A stretch of 47,500 bases of DNA, taken from Symbiodinium natans. Lineage: Eukaryota > Sar > Dinophyceae > Suessiales > Symbiodiniaceae. The notes below the pieces were generated by a model, which worked only from the letters and a program-made list of their open reading frames with translations, searched no databases and was not told the origin of the DNA. The stretch covers positions 512,501-560,000 of the forward strand of contig CAJNDS010002215.1 in the NCBI GenBank assembly GCA_905221605.1. Reading direction: 5' to 3'. Made by a program: the position numbers and the translations under genes. The number at the start of each line of letters is the position of its first letter. Within the stretch, counting starts at the first letter, position 1. Shown in pieces: positions 30,539 to 43,800 of the stretch.

Positions 30539-33500
30539 ACGCATAAAAGGAATTGTCACCTCCAGCACCGGATGCCCCGCTGCCTTGGACTCGGTGGGGA
30601 ATAGAGACTGTTTGATGATTCAGGTTTGGTTTCTTCATGTTTCTATTCTGTTTTCTGCGAGTGTTCGCCAGAAGTTCAGAGGTCCAAGCTTGGTCAGATC
30701 GATCCCTATGGATTCGTCTGAAACAGGCTGCCTGTCTTTCAACCCAGGTCTCGGCGTTTAAATAGGGATGGCAGACCCGTGGACATAGCCTCTAGAGTTC
30801 TAGCTACACAGAGCTATGCCCTGAAAGGATCGACAGGGCTAAGCAAGCCCTGGACCATGAGCTTCTGACACTATGTTGGATTGGTGGGCAACTTCCTTGC
30901 CTTACGCCTTACTGAGGCCGCTGGAAGTCACGCGCCAACAGGTTGGCCTGTCCGTGGGAGGGCAGAGTCGGAGGGAACCGGTGGGAGTGCGGGGTCTCTG
31001 GTGCCACTCTTTGGGATTGGCGTGTTTTTCTTCGTGTGAAGCTTTCTACGAAGCTTTCTGCATAAAGTGCGGAGCTCAAGGTCTTTATATTTCTATCTCG
31101 ATTTCAGCTCGACTCGCTGTACCCAAACTCGTCTGCGCCTACTTGTTTGGTCCAGAGCGCAGAGCCTGGCCTCAACATCCAGCATCGGCCAAGTTGGAGA
31201 TGCCATTGTTTGTGTGAGGGCGTCTAGGTAGAATTGGAGAGGGACTTATGGTCATTTCGGTGCTCTTTCGCCAGGTCGCGTATTTCGCCTTTTGCTATGT
31301 CGCAAAAAACAAGAAGTAGTTTGGTGAGGGCGTCACATTGAGGATTTGCTTTCCGTGGATCGCCTTTTGAGCGCGTGGGTTCCCTTTGGCAATCAGATGC
31401 TTTCTGTTACCTCGGGGCTGGCACCTGGTACTTGAGAACACAAAATCCCGGCCTTGGCACATGCTGTACTGTTGATACTTGTGGGAAGTGTGCATCCATT
31501 TACAACTTCATCCTACTATAGATAGGACAATCTGTTGCAAAGCCTTGCTTCAAGGCATATCTTTGCACCTTGGTTTCAGACGCCGCGTGCGCCGGGAGGC
31601 TTCTCCCGCAGTCCCTGCCAACCCGTTCGACCTTTCTCCGGTCTCTTGGATGAAATCTCATCGAAATGGCCGTCAGATGTCGGTCAGCCGTAATTAACGC
31701 ACAAGGCACAGGATCACAGAGTCATGGTCAGTTTGCAAAGCAGGGGGCCCTGGCTGGAACCTAGGGGGGGGGCCTCTTATTGATATGGACGGCCTAGCCG
31801 GGCCAAGAGCCGGGCCAACTCCTAGGCTGAGCTGAAACGTGCGACCACCCCGCCGGCCAACACTCCGTGCTGCACCTGGCATTTGACTTTATTTGACTGG
31901 CCGGGCCAAGTTCACCGAAGTTACAGAAGTGGTCTGAAGCTCTGTTTTGACAATCATCATGGCTGAGAATTCTGTGATGCTCTGTGCGAGAAGTGGCTCT
32001 TCCTTACAACCGCTCAGCTCGAAGCCTTCGTAAGCCTGCTCCTGTCTGAGGCCTCGTGCAGCACTGACCTCGCAGAGGCCCTGTCGATATTCGGAAGGTT
32101 GGGAGCGTTTGCGGGGTTAAAGGGCTTGCGGCATGGCACAGCGCCTTGCACTAAAATGAGAAGTCTGTGGAGCCCTTTATGCATGTGTTACGTCATCTTG
32201 CCGGTGTCCAACCCCTGGCTTGATTTGACACCTCCAAATCTTCAATATACTTTCAACTTTCAACAATTCTGGAGCGGGATCCAGGTCTTTCATGGGCGGC
32301 ATTCATCGAAAGCTACACTTCGTGCAGAACCATGATGCGAGTACCGGTGTGGACATGCGAGCGCAATCTGTCCTAATTCCCAATCATTGGCCGTCCAAGA
32401 GATGACATCGGTGGAGCAACGCCCAATGACCTGCAGAATTAGATGAGGCCATGCTGGCCTCAACCGGCCCCACCGCCAGCAGCAGGCTCCCACATAGGGG
32501 TGGGGGGGGCTTCATGTTTGGGTCCGAGGGCGGGGTTTAACATCCGACAACCTTAGGGCAGGGTCGTCGTTGTAAAGGGTTAGGTTTACCAGATTTGCCT
32601 ATGTTAAGGGACCCTGCTTTAACGGAGTCCTCCCATGCTCGCTTGCGATCCTCACCTCCAGGTCGCCGGTCCCCACCCCCGCGGGGGCGCAGTCCTGTGG
32701 AGGAGGCCTGGGATCTTCCCGTGTCAGTGTCTCGACGCGTCTCCTTGCAGCAAGAACCCGAAACTTTGCCGCTCAGACCTCAGTGACGGATCTGTCGTGA
32801 CAGTGTCGTGACCTGGAGCGATGGTTGTGACAGCAATTCCATGCATTCAGCTTCTTAGGGTGCTTTTGACGGATCCGTTTGCGCAGCTCGGGCTCTGATG
32901 CCTCCACGACTCCATGACTACTGCTCGAATGAGTTTTCGGCAAGTCAAAGTGTGTGCGTGTCCGAGTCTCGCCGATGACGGAAGAGAAAGAGCCGCCCAA
33001 CGGACGTCACAATGTCAACTAGTGTCAACCCCAAACCTCTTCCTGCTGGCCAGCGATCTGTACCAGTCCAGTGCTGGCCAATGGCTACAGCCGTCCGTTG
33101 CCACTGTAGCAATGCTTCCAACAATCAAGAAAGTACGACTGGTTAAGTGACACTCAGTTCCGATGTGATGCGGCCTGCCAATTGGACCAATGTGCGCCTG
33201 AGCAGATGCGGCCTCGGGGCAGGACTGGGAACATGCCCACGGTGAAGCCGTTTCACGGAATCCTATGGATCTTCAGACTTGGCTCAGCTAGAACAGTGCA
33301 GGGGCCGAGTCTTGGCAGGTGCTGCTTCATAGCATGAAGACGTGACCGGATATGATTGCACAACTATTGCACACTTGCATGAGGAGTCCCAGGCCGACTC
33401 CTAGGTCCGGCGAGGAGAGCCCCGAGCAGGCTGATAGCGCCCAAGTCTGCAATCTCAGCACTTGGAGTATGCCAATAGTTCTGAGTATTCTGATACTGAA

Positions 33501-33849
33501 GACGCAAGTGCCCCGGATCCCGATGCCCTGGAGGGAGCTGCCCTGGCCAGGCCCTGGATGCAGAGAAGGAGAAGAAACGGAAAGGCGACTGTGGCCGAAC
33601 TGCCGTGGCCACTGTCAGCGCCATGGTTGTCAATACAACATCCTGAAGATCAACTCTTCCCAAGCCCCACTTGACACGCCTTGAGAATAGGGCATACACT
33701 GTACACTCCAAAAGCAGGAACGAGCACAATGGTGACAGTCAGCTGAACCTGTGGTCGTAAATTGCCTGGCCAGACCTAGAAGTCGCTCTTTCGCTTCCCT
33801 AGGAAGCTGCACAAGTTGGCTTTGGTAGGTAATGGTTAGCAGTGAGCAG

Positions 33850-34075
33850 CTCGTAGTAGTAGTCGTGGTCACCTGGTCGAGCGTAGTAAGCGCAGTAGAT
33901 CGGAGTAGTGGTTCGGAGTAGAATCGTTCGTGGTGGTGGTGCCCTCTGCTTGCACGCTAGTAACGCTAGTACCCCTCCACCACCACCACTGCTGCGAGAG
34001 CAAACCGAGTCCCCAGCGCATCGTAGTAGTCGTAAATCTTGCAATCGTCGCAGTGGATAGAAGCAGTACCAGTAG
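33850..34075 (-). repeat. Diverged triplet repeat (GTA/GTG type)
   Basis: Scattered GTAGTAGTAGTC, GTGGTGGTGG and CCACCACCACC words make a degenerate triplet tract. On the minus strand it resembles the ACT/ACC tract near 12.1 kb. Confidence 0.55.
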
Positions 34076-37000
34076 CAGTCCTAAATGACAAATTCCTTCG
34101 GGAAACTCCAAATAAAAAATGTCCTTATGCTTGCAGCTTGTTGAGTGAGGCCTGGGGTTGCTCGGCCTGAGTCTGTGCACCGTGGCCGCGGCACGAATCC
34201 ATGGCCACCTGCAGGCGATTCCGTGCTGCCGCCATGGTCTTTCAGAACATGCTCAGAAGGCTTATAAGTATGCATACTTTTTTTGACATGCTTGGCAACA
34301 CGAATGCGCCCATAGAGTCCATCGCAGATGAACGCTTCTTCGGCGCACTGCCCCAGTAGAGACAGAAGCCAACTCCGCGCAGGGAAGTGGCGGAGCAGGT
34401 GGAGCCCGGGATCTGGGACTGGACATGATGGACATGGACATGGAATGCCACAAAAGCCTCTGTGCCTAGGAACGATACACCAACAGGCTGTTTCTTAAAG
34501 ATGCGCCACTAACCCGACAAGACTTGTCCCTGTTGTGAGGGAGCCCTGAGACCCATGAGTTCGTTGGCGCATAAGCTAGCCTAGGGCCCTTGGACCTGGG
34601 GCTCGAAAGGCCCCAGTTAACCTGACATGCTGGACCCTGGCCACTACGTGGCGTGACATGGCGCGTTCGCATTGATTCTATTGTAGAAAAGCGGATGGAG
34701 TGCCTGACCATGCTGAACTGTGACTCTGCAAAACATGCTGCATGTCTGCATACATATTCTAACTTTGCAGGATGCAGATCGCGGTTCATCAAGGTTCTGC
34801 AAAGCTAGGGGCTTTCGGAGCTTTCTGGCAGGGGGCATGTACAAGCCAAGAGCCATGCTTTAATCATGCCAAAGCAAACATTGCGAACGAGAGGCACGGC
34901 ATGGCCGTGGTCATCTCACCGCAAGGCACACGCTGGGCTGAAAAATGCAGGCTTTCAGTCCCAGTGTATTGGGTAGCTGTACGTAGTATATGATGGTGTA
35001 TGTAGGTGCACGTATGCTCTTGGGCTGGTTTACGGTGTCTTGGGAAGTGGGCAAGATGGCCGGCTGGCTGGGCAGTATGTTGTGAGGCGCATCCTGTATA
35101 CTTGGATCGCTCCACAGTTTTTGTAGCTGTGCGAACCGCGCCCCGCGGCCGCGCCAATTCGCGCTCTCGCCTAGGCTTAGGTCCCGAGCACGTTCCATTC
35201 TGGAAACGTGCTCCCGCCACGGTCCCTGGCATTTTTCTGAGGCTTGCATGTCGTGAAAACGTCGCAAGTGCGTCTCTAGTCTAAGGCGTGAAGAACTGTC
35301 GTCGCTTTGGACTATGGTCTTGGCGGGCTTTTCGAGTGGTCTTGCAGCCATGATGTGCTACAGTATTGGGGGATTCTTACGTGTATATGTGTATACATGT
35401 GTGTGCGTAAGCTCTTCTTTTCATGTAAGACACGCCGCCGCGACGGGGCCCAGTTCAGAAGCAGGTGTCGAAGTCGAAGACTGGCTTGCGAGATCATATC
35501 CTCCAGCGGAACCCAGGAGACCTGCAGGGATGCTCTTAAACCCACGGTGCATCTGACTCGGCTAGCCCAAGAGTTTCATTGCACATAGCTAGATTGCTAG
35601 ATGCTGCGAGCAGTGAGGGAGGCTTGGGCATTCCATTGCACAGGATCGGAGCAACCATCACTACCACACGATCATTTGAGAGGCCTCGCGGCTGGTCATA
35701 GTCAGACCCGGTACGGTGGTGCTTTATGGCACAGTTGCATGGTGTGGGCGCTTGAGCCGTAGAATCTCCGAGAGTCCTCTATAGATCGTGCGGATTCGCG
35801 AGCAGGCTGGGCTGAGGAGGGCCCGCCAAGCAGCGCCACGGCAGCGTCGTCTGAGGCATCCTGGCTGCCGCAGTGGCGAGAGTCGCCGCCGGCTCCCCAC
35901 TCCTCGGCAGCGCGCTGGAATCTGATCCCACGACCACAGCGCTTGCAGGCCGCTTTTGTCCTGCCAGTCGCATCTTGTGTCTACATCAGCGCACCATTTG
36001 ATAATGGCCCCTTCTGCACATATAATGTTGCAGCACTCTGCAAAAGAATGTTTAATGTTTCTGCAACCAAAAGTGTCATGCTGTGTGCGAATGTCCAAAA
36101 CACGGCTCCTTCAGTGTTTTTGCTATCATGTTCATATCCAGGAAAGGGTTTTGAGTTCGTCAGCCCTAAAACCCTGACCATGCGCAACAGACACGTCCAA
36201 AAATAGAGTCTCAGTGTTTCCAAATCATAACCAGAAAACCCATAACATTGCAGCGCGGAACCTGGTGTCATCGCGTAGGCACGGTACTTCCCTCATGCGT
36301 GTCTCTAAACCCTTGTGCGTTGAATTCTTGGTGAGGAAGTTTATCAACTTGTGTCTTGGTAGGCCATCCAACTTGCTGGGTTTGAGCCGTTGAGCCGTCG
36401 GGTGTTTTTTGTTTTTATCGGGATGTCGGTATTCATGAAATCATGGGCTTGATGCGTTCATTTTCACAACGAGCCGCACTACTCGTGTGGAAGCACGTGT
36501 GTTTGGGGATTGGGTGAAGAAAGCGGTGTACGTGATGCCAGTTCCCACCACGTGATGTGACTTCTCTCCTCACAACTGTACTTGGGTAGATGTGACTTTA
36601 ATGTACTGTATAAAGCCATTATAAAGCCCACTGAAGCACTAGGGTTACCAGCTCGAAGTTTTCTGCTTCATGCTGGGCCTTCATGGTAGTGAGTTTTGTG
36701 AGTTTTGTGACTGGCACTCTTCACTGCTGGAGCTCCCGACTCGGTGTGTGACGGCTACTTGGTGCTCTCTGTCGTGTGCTCGTAGGTCCTTTGAAGAGCT
36801 GTTTGCGCTGCCTTATCGCACCAACCCCTGATCTTCTGGTAGCTGCTGACCTTTCAGGATCAGCTTGACCAGATCAGATTCGAATTCAAAGCCGATGGTG
36901 TGAGATAGCCGCGCAACAAGACTCGTGTGATTCTGATACTTGAAACGAGTAGTAAGATGAAGTCTGAAAGTGACTGCGATCGCACAGTACTGTCGCGCCA

Positions 37001-38741
37001 CGTCAAAAACAAAGTCCGGTGAATGGGAAATCAGGAACATGGGAACATGTCGCCTCGGAAAGGATTATTTTCTGCACTTCATGCAGCATGGCTGAAAGCA
37101 AGTGTGCTTGAGCGCAACCTTCCCTCTCAGCCGGCATCTGCTCGTAACGGGAGGCCGTTGCTGGAGGGTGAATTGCAACCACACGAAAAATGCCCCGCAA
37201 TGATGGTAGCGTACTTGCGGCTTCCTTCAGTCTTTGACCAAACGGTCCGCTACGATTCCGATGCCGATGCTGTGCGTACTGAGCAATCACAACCATGTGA
37301 AAATGCCATCTCGAAGCAAACTTTAGTTCCGCATTCGGCGACCAATGGCTTTGGTCTGTGTACACCAGAAGCAGAAACGCACTACTTTACTTCCAGCACG
37401 TCAGAGTACCAAGTGAGGCTGGACTTTGAATCATGCAGGACTCAAAGAAAACTAGCTCCCAGTAGCTGCGCGATACTTGCGAGCCGAGATAACCTTGCCT
37501 CGCTCAAATGCTCTACTGAACTCTCACCAAGCTATCGTGGAAAAGGCCTAGTGCAGGGCCTTCGTCACAAGATTCACCCAGGCCCAGCAACATGTAGTGC
37601 TGCCTTCTAGTAACAACTACAACAAGATATGGCAGGTATTGCATTCTCACGCTCAGCCCGGGCCGCTGAAGAGCACAAACGTGTCTCTGAATCTGGGATG
37701 GCAATTGATGGTGTTTCTTATGTACTTGAAGTCGGGAGCTTCAAGGGTCAAAGTCAACGGTTCCAGCTGCTTGGCGAGATTTCACGCGCCAAGGGAGCCA
37801 GTCTGACTAAGTCAGGACACCATTCTCCCAGCTTGATGTTCAAACTGTAAACAGGTGGTGGGCGACGAAGCAGCACGTGATACCGGCAGCTGGAAGCCAA
37901 GAAAGGCAGGCGACGAGAGTGTGCTTGCATGAGCATTGCACGAGTCGCACTTGTTTTGCACATGTGCTTTGCGTTTGTAGATGTTTGCAGCATTGCCTCA
38001 TGTCACGACCTCATCACATCGAGGGCTTCATGTCTAATGATTTTAATGCGCAAACAGCGGTGTTTGGGTATGTGTACTTCAAGCTACTATAAGCGGTGGA
38101 CTGCACAGGGATGCTCAACTTTGCTCAACACAGCGGAATCAAAAGCTCGGAAGCACAGCTAAACCCTGCATCCCAGGGCAGCATTGATTGCCTTCCGAGA
38201 CCTCCTCGGTGTGTCGCCGGCACCCTTGGGCACTGTTCCAGCCCCTTTGGGCTCTGTGACGGTGCCTTGGCAGAATCCGGGGCTTTTGTTGCTTCCCCCG
38301 AGGCAGGGTATGTGGCCTTGGCCCCTCTGATGACCTTGATGTGGCTGTAGGCAAAATGTGAAATCCCCATTTCCTATGCCCCAAACTGTCCAAGAAAAAT
38401 CAGCGGCCGCTACAAGTAGCGGCTAGAAAGCCTTGCACCGGCCTTTGTCTTAATCAGTGCTGCGAACACATCTCAACCCGACCCTGAAATTATCGGGGCT
38501 GGGCTTCCGTCAGGTCTCGATCAGAAGCAGCCTTCGCTCGGCACGAGAATCCTGTGCAGAGCTTGTTGGCTACAAGCTTGCGTAACTTGGCCCGATTTCT
38601 TTGTTTGGGTTCTCCTGGAATTGCGGGACACTGGTTGCTATAGGGCCCTTTTTGGACCACTTCAGTCTGCAAGGAACAGTCACGTCAGTACCATCAACCC
38701 TTAACCCATTGAAGACTTTTGGGCAAATGGCCTTGCAGATC

Positions 38742-38788
38742 TCGCTCTCTCTCTCTCTCTCCCTCCCTCTCTCTCTCTCTCTCCCTCT
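38742..38788 (+). repeat. (CT)n microsatellite
   Basis: CT repeats are interrupted by CCCTCC and followed by CT/T-rich sequence to about 38830. They explain the Ser/Leu-rich open frames seen here. Confidence 0.85.
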
Positions 38789-40822
38789 TTTTCCCTTTTG
38801 TTCCTCTATCTCTCTTTTTTCATCCTCGTGAGGGACTACATTGGCCTGGAGCTGGAAGAGGACAATTTGCTCTGGGGATCGGCATCAGCTTGTTGAAGCT
38901 GCTATCTCGGCTGGGCTGTGCTATTCCGACGACTAGCACTTCTGAAGGGGCCCCCTATCTACGAAATAAGTGCTTCTTGGAGGGAAGCAAAAGAACTAAA
39001 TGACATTGTTTGAGAATCTGCGGTTGGAGTGTTTACCTGGCAAGACAGAGCTTTGGCATTTGTTTAAAAAGATCTTTGGCTCTCGAAATAAGCGCTAGCT
39101 GCAGGTGTTGGGCAGATGAAGGATAGCTACAAGAACTCATCACTTCGTCTTGGGGAACGGGGGCCCAACAGGTACAATCAAACAGTCGGCCTTCATCTCT
39201 CCTTCCAGTCGCGTGGATAGCCGGTCGTACATCTCGTTGGAACTGAGCCGGCTCTGGGGGGCTAAAAGCTGATTTGAAGTCTCGTTTGGGGCGGCACGGC
39301 CCCATGTTGCAGCAAGCCGCCGATGGCCCTAGTCACCGAATCCTGCCATTGCTTGCGCCGCTCAGCTGAGCTCATGGGTGCCTAAGCTGCCTCGTTTTGC
39401 AATGTTGCTCGGTCCTGAAAAAGGTCATGAGCCGCGTGTATGTGCCCAGCATAGCAACCCGAGAGCGGAGACGAATTTCAGCTTCCTCTTTTAACGATTG
39501 CCTCGAGGAGAGAGACGAGAACGCTTCACATTTGGATCTGCTCATTCTTCTGCCACACCGACCAGAGCACTTCAATCAGATTCAACATGCACAAATGGAA
39601 CTCGATGCTTCAAAACTATGCCATGTTGGAGTCTCAATGAGCTCCATCAGGACTAAACCATGTTAGTAAGAAGTCGTAGTTTCGGCCCTTTGGCTCTTCG
39701 CTGAGTCTTGTGGGGTACCCATACACACCCTTGCCAACCGAACCTTGGGTCCTTCCAGCTCACGTGGGTTGGAGTCGTTCCGCTTAAGTGGGGGGTGGAG
39801 GGGAGCTCTGGAGCTTCGAAAGAGCAGTTTGCCTTGGTGCCGCCTCGGAAGCTATTTTTTCACCCAACTCGCCAAGGCCAGGGCAAGTACTGAAGCCTCG
39901 AGAACTGAGGTACATGGCTCAGGAAATCGCCTCCACCTAGCATACTAACTAAAAACGAAGAAAAACTCAAACTTTTCCATCAGATGAAAAGCAAAGAGCT
40001 TGCCCTAAAAAGGCCACGGTCACCTGGAAACCTGGCCCCTGTTCCCCGGTCCGACTTCAGGACTGCCACACCACAGAGTGGCACTTCGTCCTCCGATGGC
40101 GCGGGCGCACCGCAGTTTGTGCAACAAGGCTCTCGGAAACGCACTTGTGGATTCAGGAACAGAATGCCTGCATGGGAGGTTCCCAATTTGATGGCTTGAA
40201 GCCTCCCTGCGGAAATGTCAGATATCCAATCTGCTTTGCCATGAGCTCAGGCCGGAAGGCGCCTTCCGGTTCGCGTTCAGTACGTTCAGACAGATGCATG
40301 TCGAAGGATTCGAAGGCCACCAGAGCTCTTAAGGGACATGTCATGTCGCACACTTGGGGACTTGGGGGGACGTTTCATCGCAATAGCATCACTGAATACA
40401 TTGCACTGAAGATACTGAAGCAAACCCCTAGACTCCTAGACCCAATTGACTTGTGAGACTTGCCGCAAGTGAGCCTGCTCGAAACAGCTAAGCGGGCTCA
40501 CGTACGCATCCGCTTTGGGACAGATGCCCCCCCTCCCCCTTCCACACTCGATGGCTCATTGGAGGAGCAAAGTTCTCCTCTGATGCAAGTGCACCCAATT
40601 TTCTCTTGGAGGACGCACTGCTGGAGGGAAACTTCTGTTTCGAGCAAGTTTAGTTGATGTAAATGTTGCAAAAGGGTTTCTAGAAGAGTAGAGGGAACTC
40701 GTGTCTTTGTATCGTCCTTGTGCGGCCTGGGCTTTGCAGAGTACTTCAGCCATAAAGAAGGTGGAGAAGTAGGCGGACATAGAGGTCTTGAGAGTGCCAA
40801 CAACACAGCTGTATCATTGCAG

Positions 40823-40896
40823 GATTGGCCACGCCACTGCTGGCGAGGGCTGCACCTCGACGTGGTGCGGCACTGGATGCCCGTACCCTTCGTGAA
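40823..40896 (+). CDS. GH20 exon: WRGLHLDVVRHWMPV
   Basis: Reads DWPRHCWRGLHLDVVRHWMP then VPFV. It matches the GH20 'RG.mlDvaRhf.pv..ik' start of the catalytic barrel. Acceptor TTGCAG; donor GC at 40897 splitting a Lys codon. Confidence 0.93.
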
Positions 40897-43800
40897 GCCC
40901 CTTGGCACGTAGCACATGAAAGGCTAGCTGCTGCAACATGCTCTTCCCTGCTGATTCTGAGACACAGCCATTGCCACCCTCGCAACGTCGTCTAGCGTAA
41001 GACGCCAGTTCTGAACATACATCCATACAAGCCCAGGCTGTACATCAAGGCGATGGCAACCTACAAGGCCGAAGTGTAGCCGGCAGGGCCAAGGCCATGG
41101 TTAGGTTTGCTGGGCATAACTGGGCACCCTCAGCTTTGTGGCCAAACCTCCCCAGTGGACCAGCCCGGACAAAGAGAACCCAGCTATTTTGTTGGCAGCT
41201 CTGGCGAGAGGCCAATGTTTTCCACTGGCATCTCACAGATGACCAAGCTTGGAGACTGCAGCCTGTTCGCACACTATGTGAGACTGTCCTCTTAAGGTGG
41301 TCCTGGAGATCAAATTGTGGCTTGAGTGCGGGGTCTTTGAGCATAGCGGAACTTTCTGAGCTTTGCTTCATGTCAGGGTCTGCATTCCTTCGCTGGATCC
41401 AACTGACTACAGATGTCATCGCAGACTTTGGGCTGGTGGGAGAGGAGGAACCACCTCGAGAAAGCGCAGCCTAGCAAAGGAAACGTGTTCAGGGCATTTC
41501 GGGACGTAAATGCTTGCTTCAGGAACGCAGATCATTTGCCTCAACTCCACACACGTTAACGCTACAGTCAGTGCCCGAAGCCATACCAGGAACAGTTTCT
41601 TATGATGCTTGAAATCAGTGCGGGGAGAACAAGACGAAGTGGACAACAAACAGCGTCTCCCGGCTGTTGCTGCCATTTTCCGGGCCCACCTGCTCTCAAA
41701 GCGGCAGCTCGCGGGATATGATTCCCTCTTCGAAACTAGTACGCAGGAATGTTTAAGTGCTTTGTTCTTCTACTACTTGGGAAAACCACTGATTGCCAGA
41801 AGTTCTTGAAGTGCCGCTCTCCAAGAAATGCCATTCTTGGCACATCAGGCTCATACCTGCGTTTGGGCATGTTTGAGCATCGTCTACTTGGGACCCAAGT
41901 TTTGTTAAGACCCCTGCAAAACAGTCATAATCACGCATCTAGTTGCGGGAAGGCCTCCTTTTCGGTCTCCCATTGTATGTTTTCAGGGGTTGTGATCTCT
42001 CACTGCCCGAAATGCTGTTTCAACCTTTGCCCTCTCAAAGTCACCATTTTTTTGTTGGCCAGAAACTTCGAACCACCAGGCGAACTTTACAAGACGTTGG
42101 AGAACCTTCCATCTAAGCAGTCCGGATATCAAACGAGAATCCAGCGTCCTGGGTGACTTGCGAGCAGCAAACCAGAGTGAACGCAGTTTCTGTCATGATT
42201 CCGCATGGTGTGTCTGTGCCGCGATTCGACAATTCCCTCCACGTGGACACTGAAGTATGTAGCACGCGCAGGGTGTAGCACGTGCAGGGTCAAGAAATCC
42301 AGTATCCTAACGTGGCTTGTGCTCTGGAGTTCCTCCAGTGGCTATTCACTGCGTCGCCCAATCAATTAGCATGGAGCTTGGGGAGGTCAGAGTCAGAGTC
42401 GCTTGCCGAGGTATCTTCCTAGCCGACCAAAGCTTGTCGAAGCACAAAGAGCGACGCTTCCATCCGCAAGTCAGCCCAAAGCAGCTACAAGCAGGCTTTT
42501 CAGGCTCCTGCGACAGGTCAATTTGTTTGGATCACATTGTGCCTGGGGTTTGCACAGAGATGGTATCTGTTCGGCAATCTACGCTACCTATAGTCTCAGC
42601 TACGGGTGAGTGGTGAGTGCCCGCATTGGGTATGGTCCCAAGTTCTGAGGGTGGTCTCTCAAGGCACCAACTGCCAAGAACAGGTCCGATGCGAGTCAAG
42701 AAACAGAATGCGGTGTTTAGGGAGTCCCTCGCAAAGGTCACTGGAGGCTCAAAGGGTCCATATAGGGTTCCATAGGCTGTGAGAGGTCTCTGTAGGGGTG
42801 TCAGCGTGCCGCACTTGTGCCAAAAATTGGAAAGCTCGATGATGCTCTTTGGCCCCAGGACCACGGCGAATTCATGGTTGCTTCAGTGTAAAGCTATTAC
42901 TAGTTACAATTACTACAACGCCCTTATTGCGAGACGCTCTTAAGCCTTTGTTGTGTATTTACTCTTGCCCGTCTTTCAGTATGGCTACTTTCGGATCGCT
43001 TTTGGGTTCCTGGCTTGACCTTTGGTTGTGCAGCCTCTGGCTGATAGACGCGCCGATGCTTTGCAACCCGAAACCCCAAGACCTTGAAGCCTTACTGGGT
43101 GCTCGTTGAATCCTGACCAGCTGCTCTCCGCCCCCCCCCAATTTTCCCCTGGGTCAGCACAAGATGACGCCCCAACTTCCCCAAGAAGCCACCGGCTCAG
43201 GACGTCTCCAGAGTTTTACAGTCAGGACGACGTGAGAGAGGCCATCACGGGGCAAGGAATGTCAGGGTTCATTGGCAAAGGCAGCAAACCCTCAAAGCAT
43301 TGCAAAGCACGAGGGTGCCTAATGCATACAAAGACGACCATGTGACACGAGACTCTTTCGCGGCAGCATGGCAGTTTATCTGCGTGCGCACCGTGCAAAA
43401 ACTTCTGTCTTGGTGTTCTTTGATTCTGAAGCATAAAAGAATATACGAAACTCTACACGCTCAAGGTCCGCGACAGCACTCCCCAAGGTCCGCGAAAGGT
43501 ACTGAACAACATGCGCTGCGGCATTCTGCAACCACAACTGGCTTGATCTCACTTGGGCCTGCGTTCACACTACCAGTATCTCTGACTGGAGAAATCAGAA
43601 AGATTCGCTGAAAGAATGGAGGGCTGGCATGTGTAGGCCTCGCCTGCTTCGTACTTGCCCATGTCCGGACTTTCCTTTGCTGCTCAACATTTCGGGTGGA
43701 GAGCGGCATGGAACTTGCTGACGCCAGGGATCTGTACGCTGCAGATCCAGGCATTCAAGAGAACACCTCTGTTCTTAGCCCCCTCTAGAGAAGCTGATGC

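Larger units (their letters stand above)
27690..40822. other. 13-kb region without a recognised gene
   Basis: No family motif was recognised on either strand. Protein-like but unassigned stretches include + strand 29564-29935 (YAWHFAGYLGAMEAMFHF), minus strand 28944-29060 (EQLSTVLCRKMLEVLLSE), minus strand 36813-36990, + strand 37023-37610 (195 codons) and + strand 39400-39600. The 5' exons of the GH20 gene should lie at the right end but were not found. C or G runs occur near 28810-28835 and 32500. Confidence 0.35.

Noticed and set aside
41418-41447. ADFGLV read as a protein-kinase DFG motif
   Set aside because: There is no HRD, VAIK or APE motif around it, and it lies downstream of the HWHLTDDQ exon within the GH20 gene, so chance is more likely.
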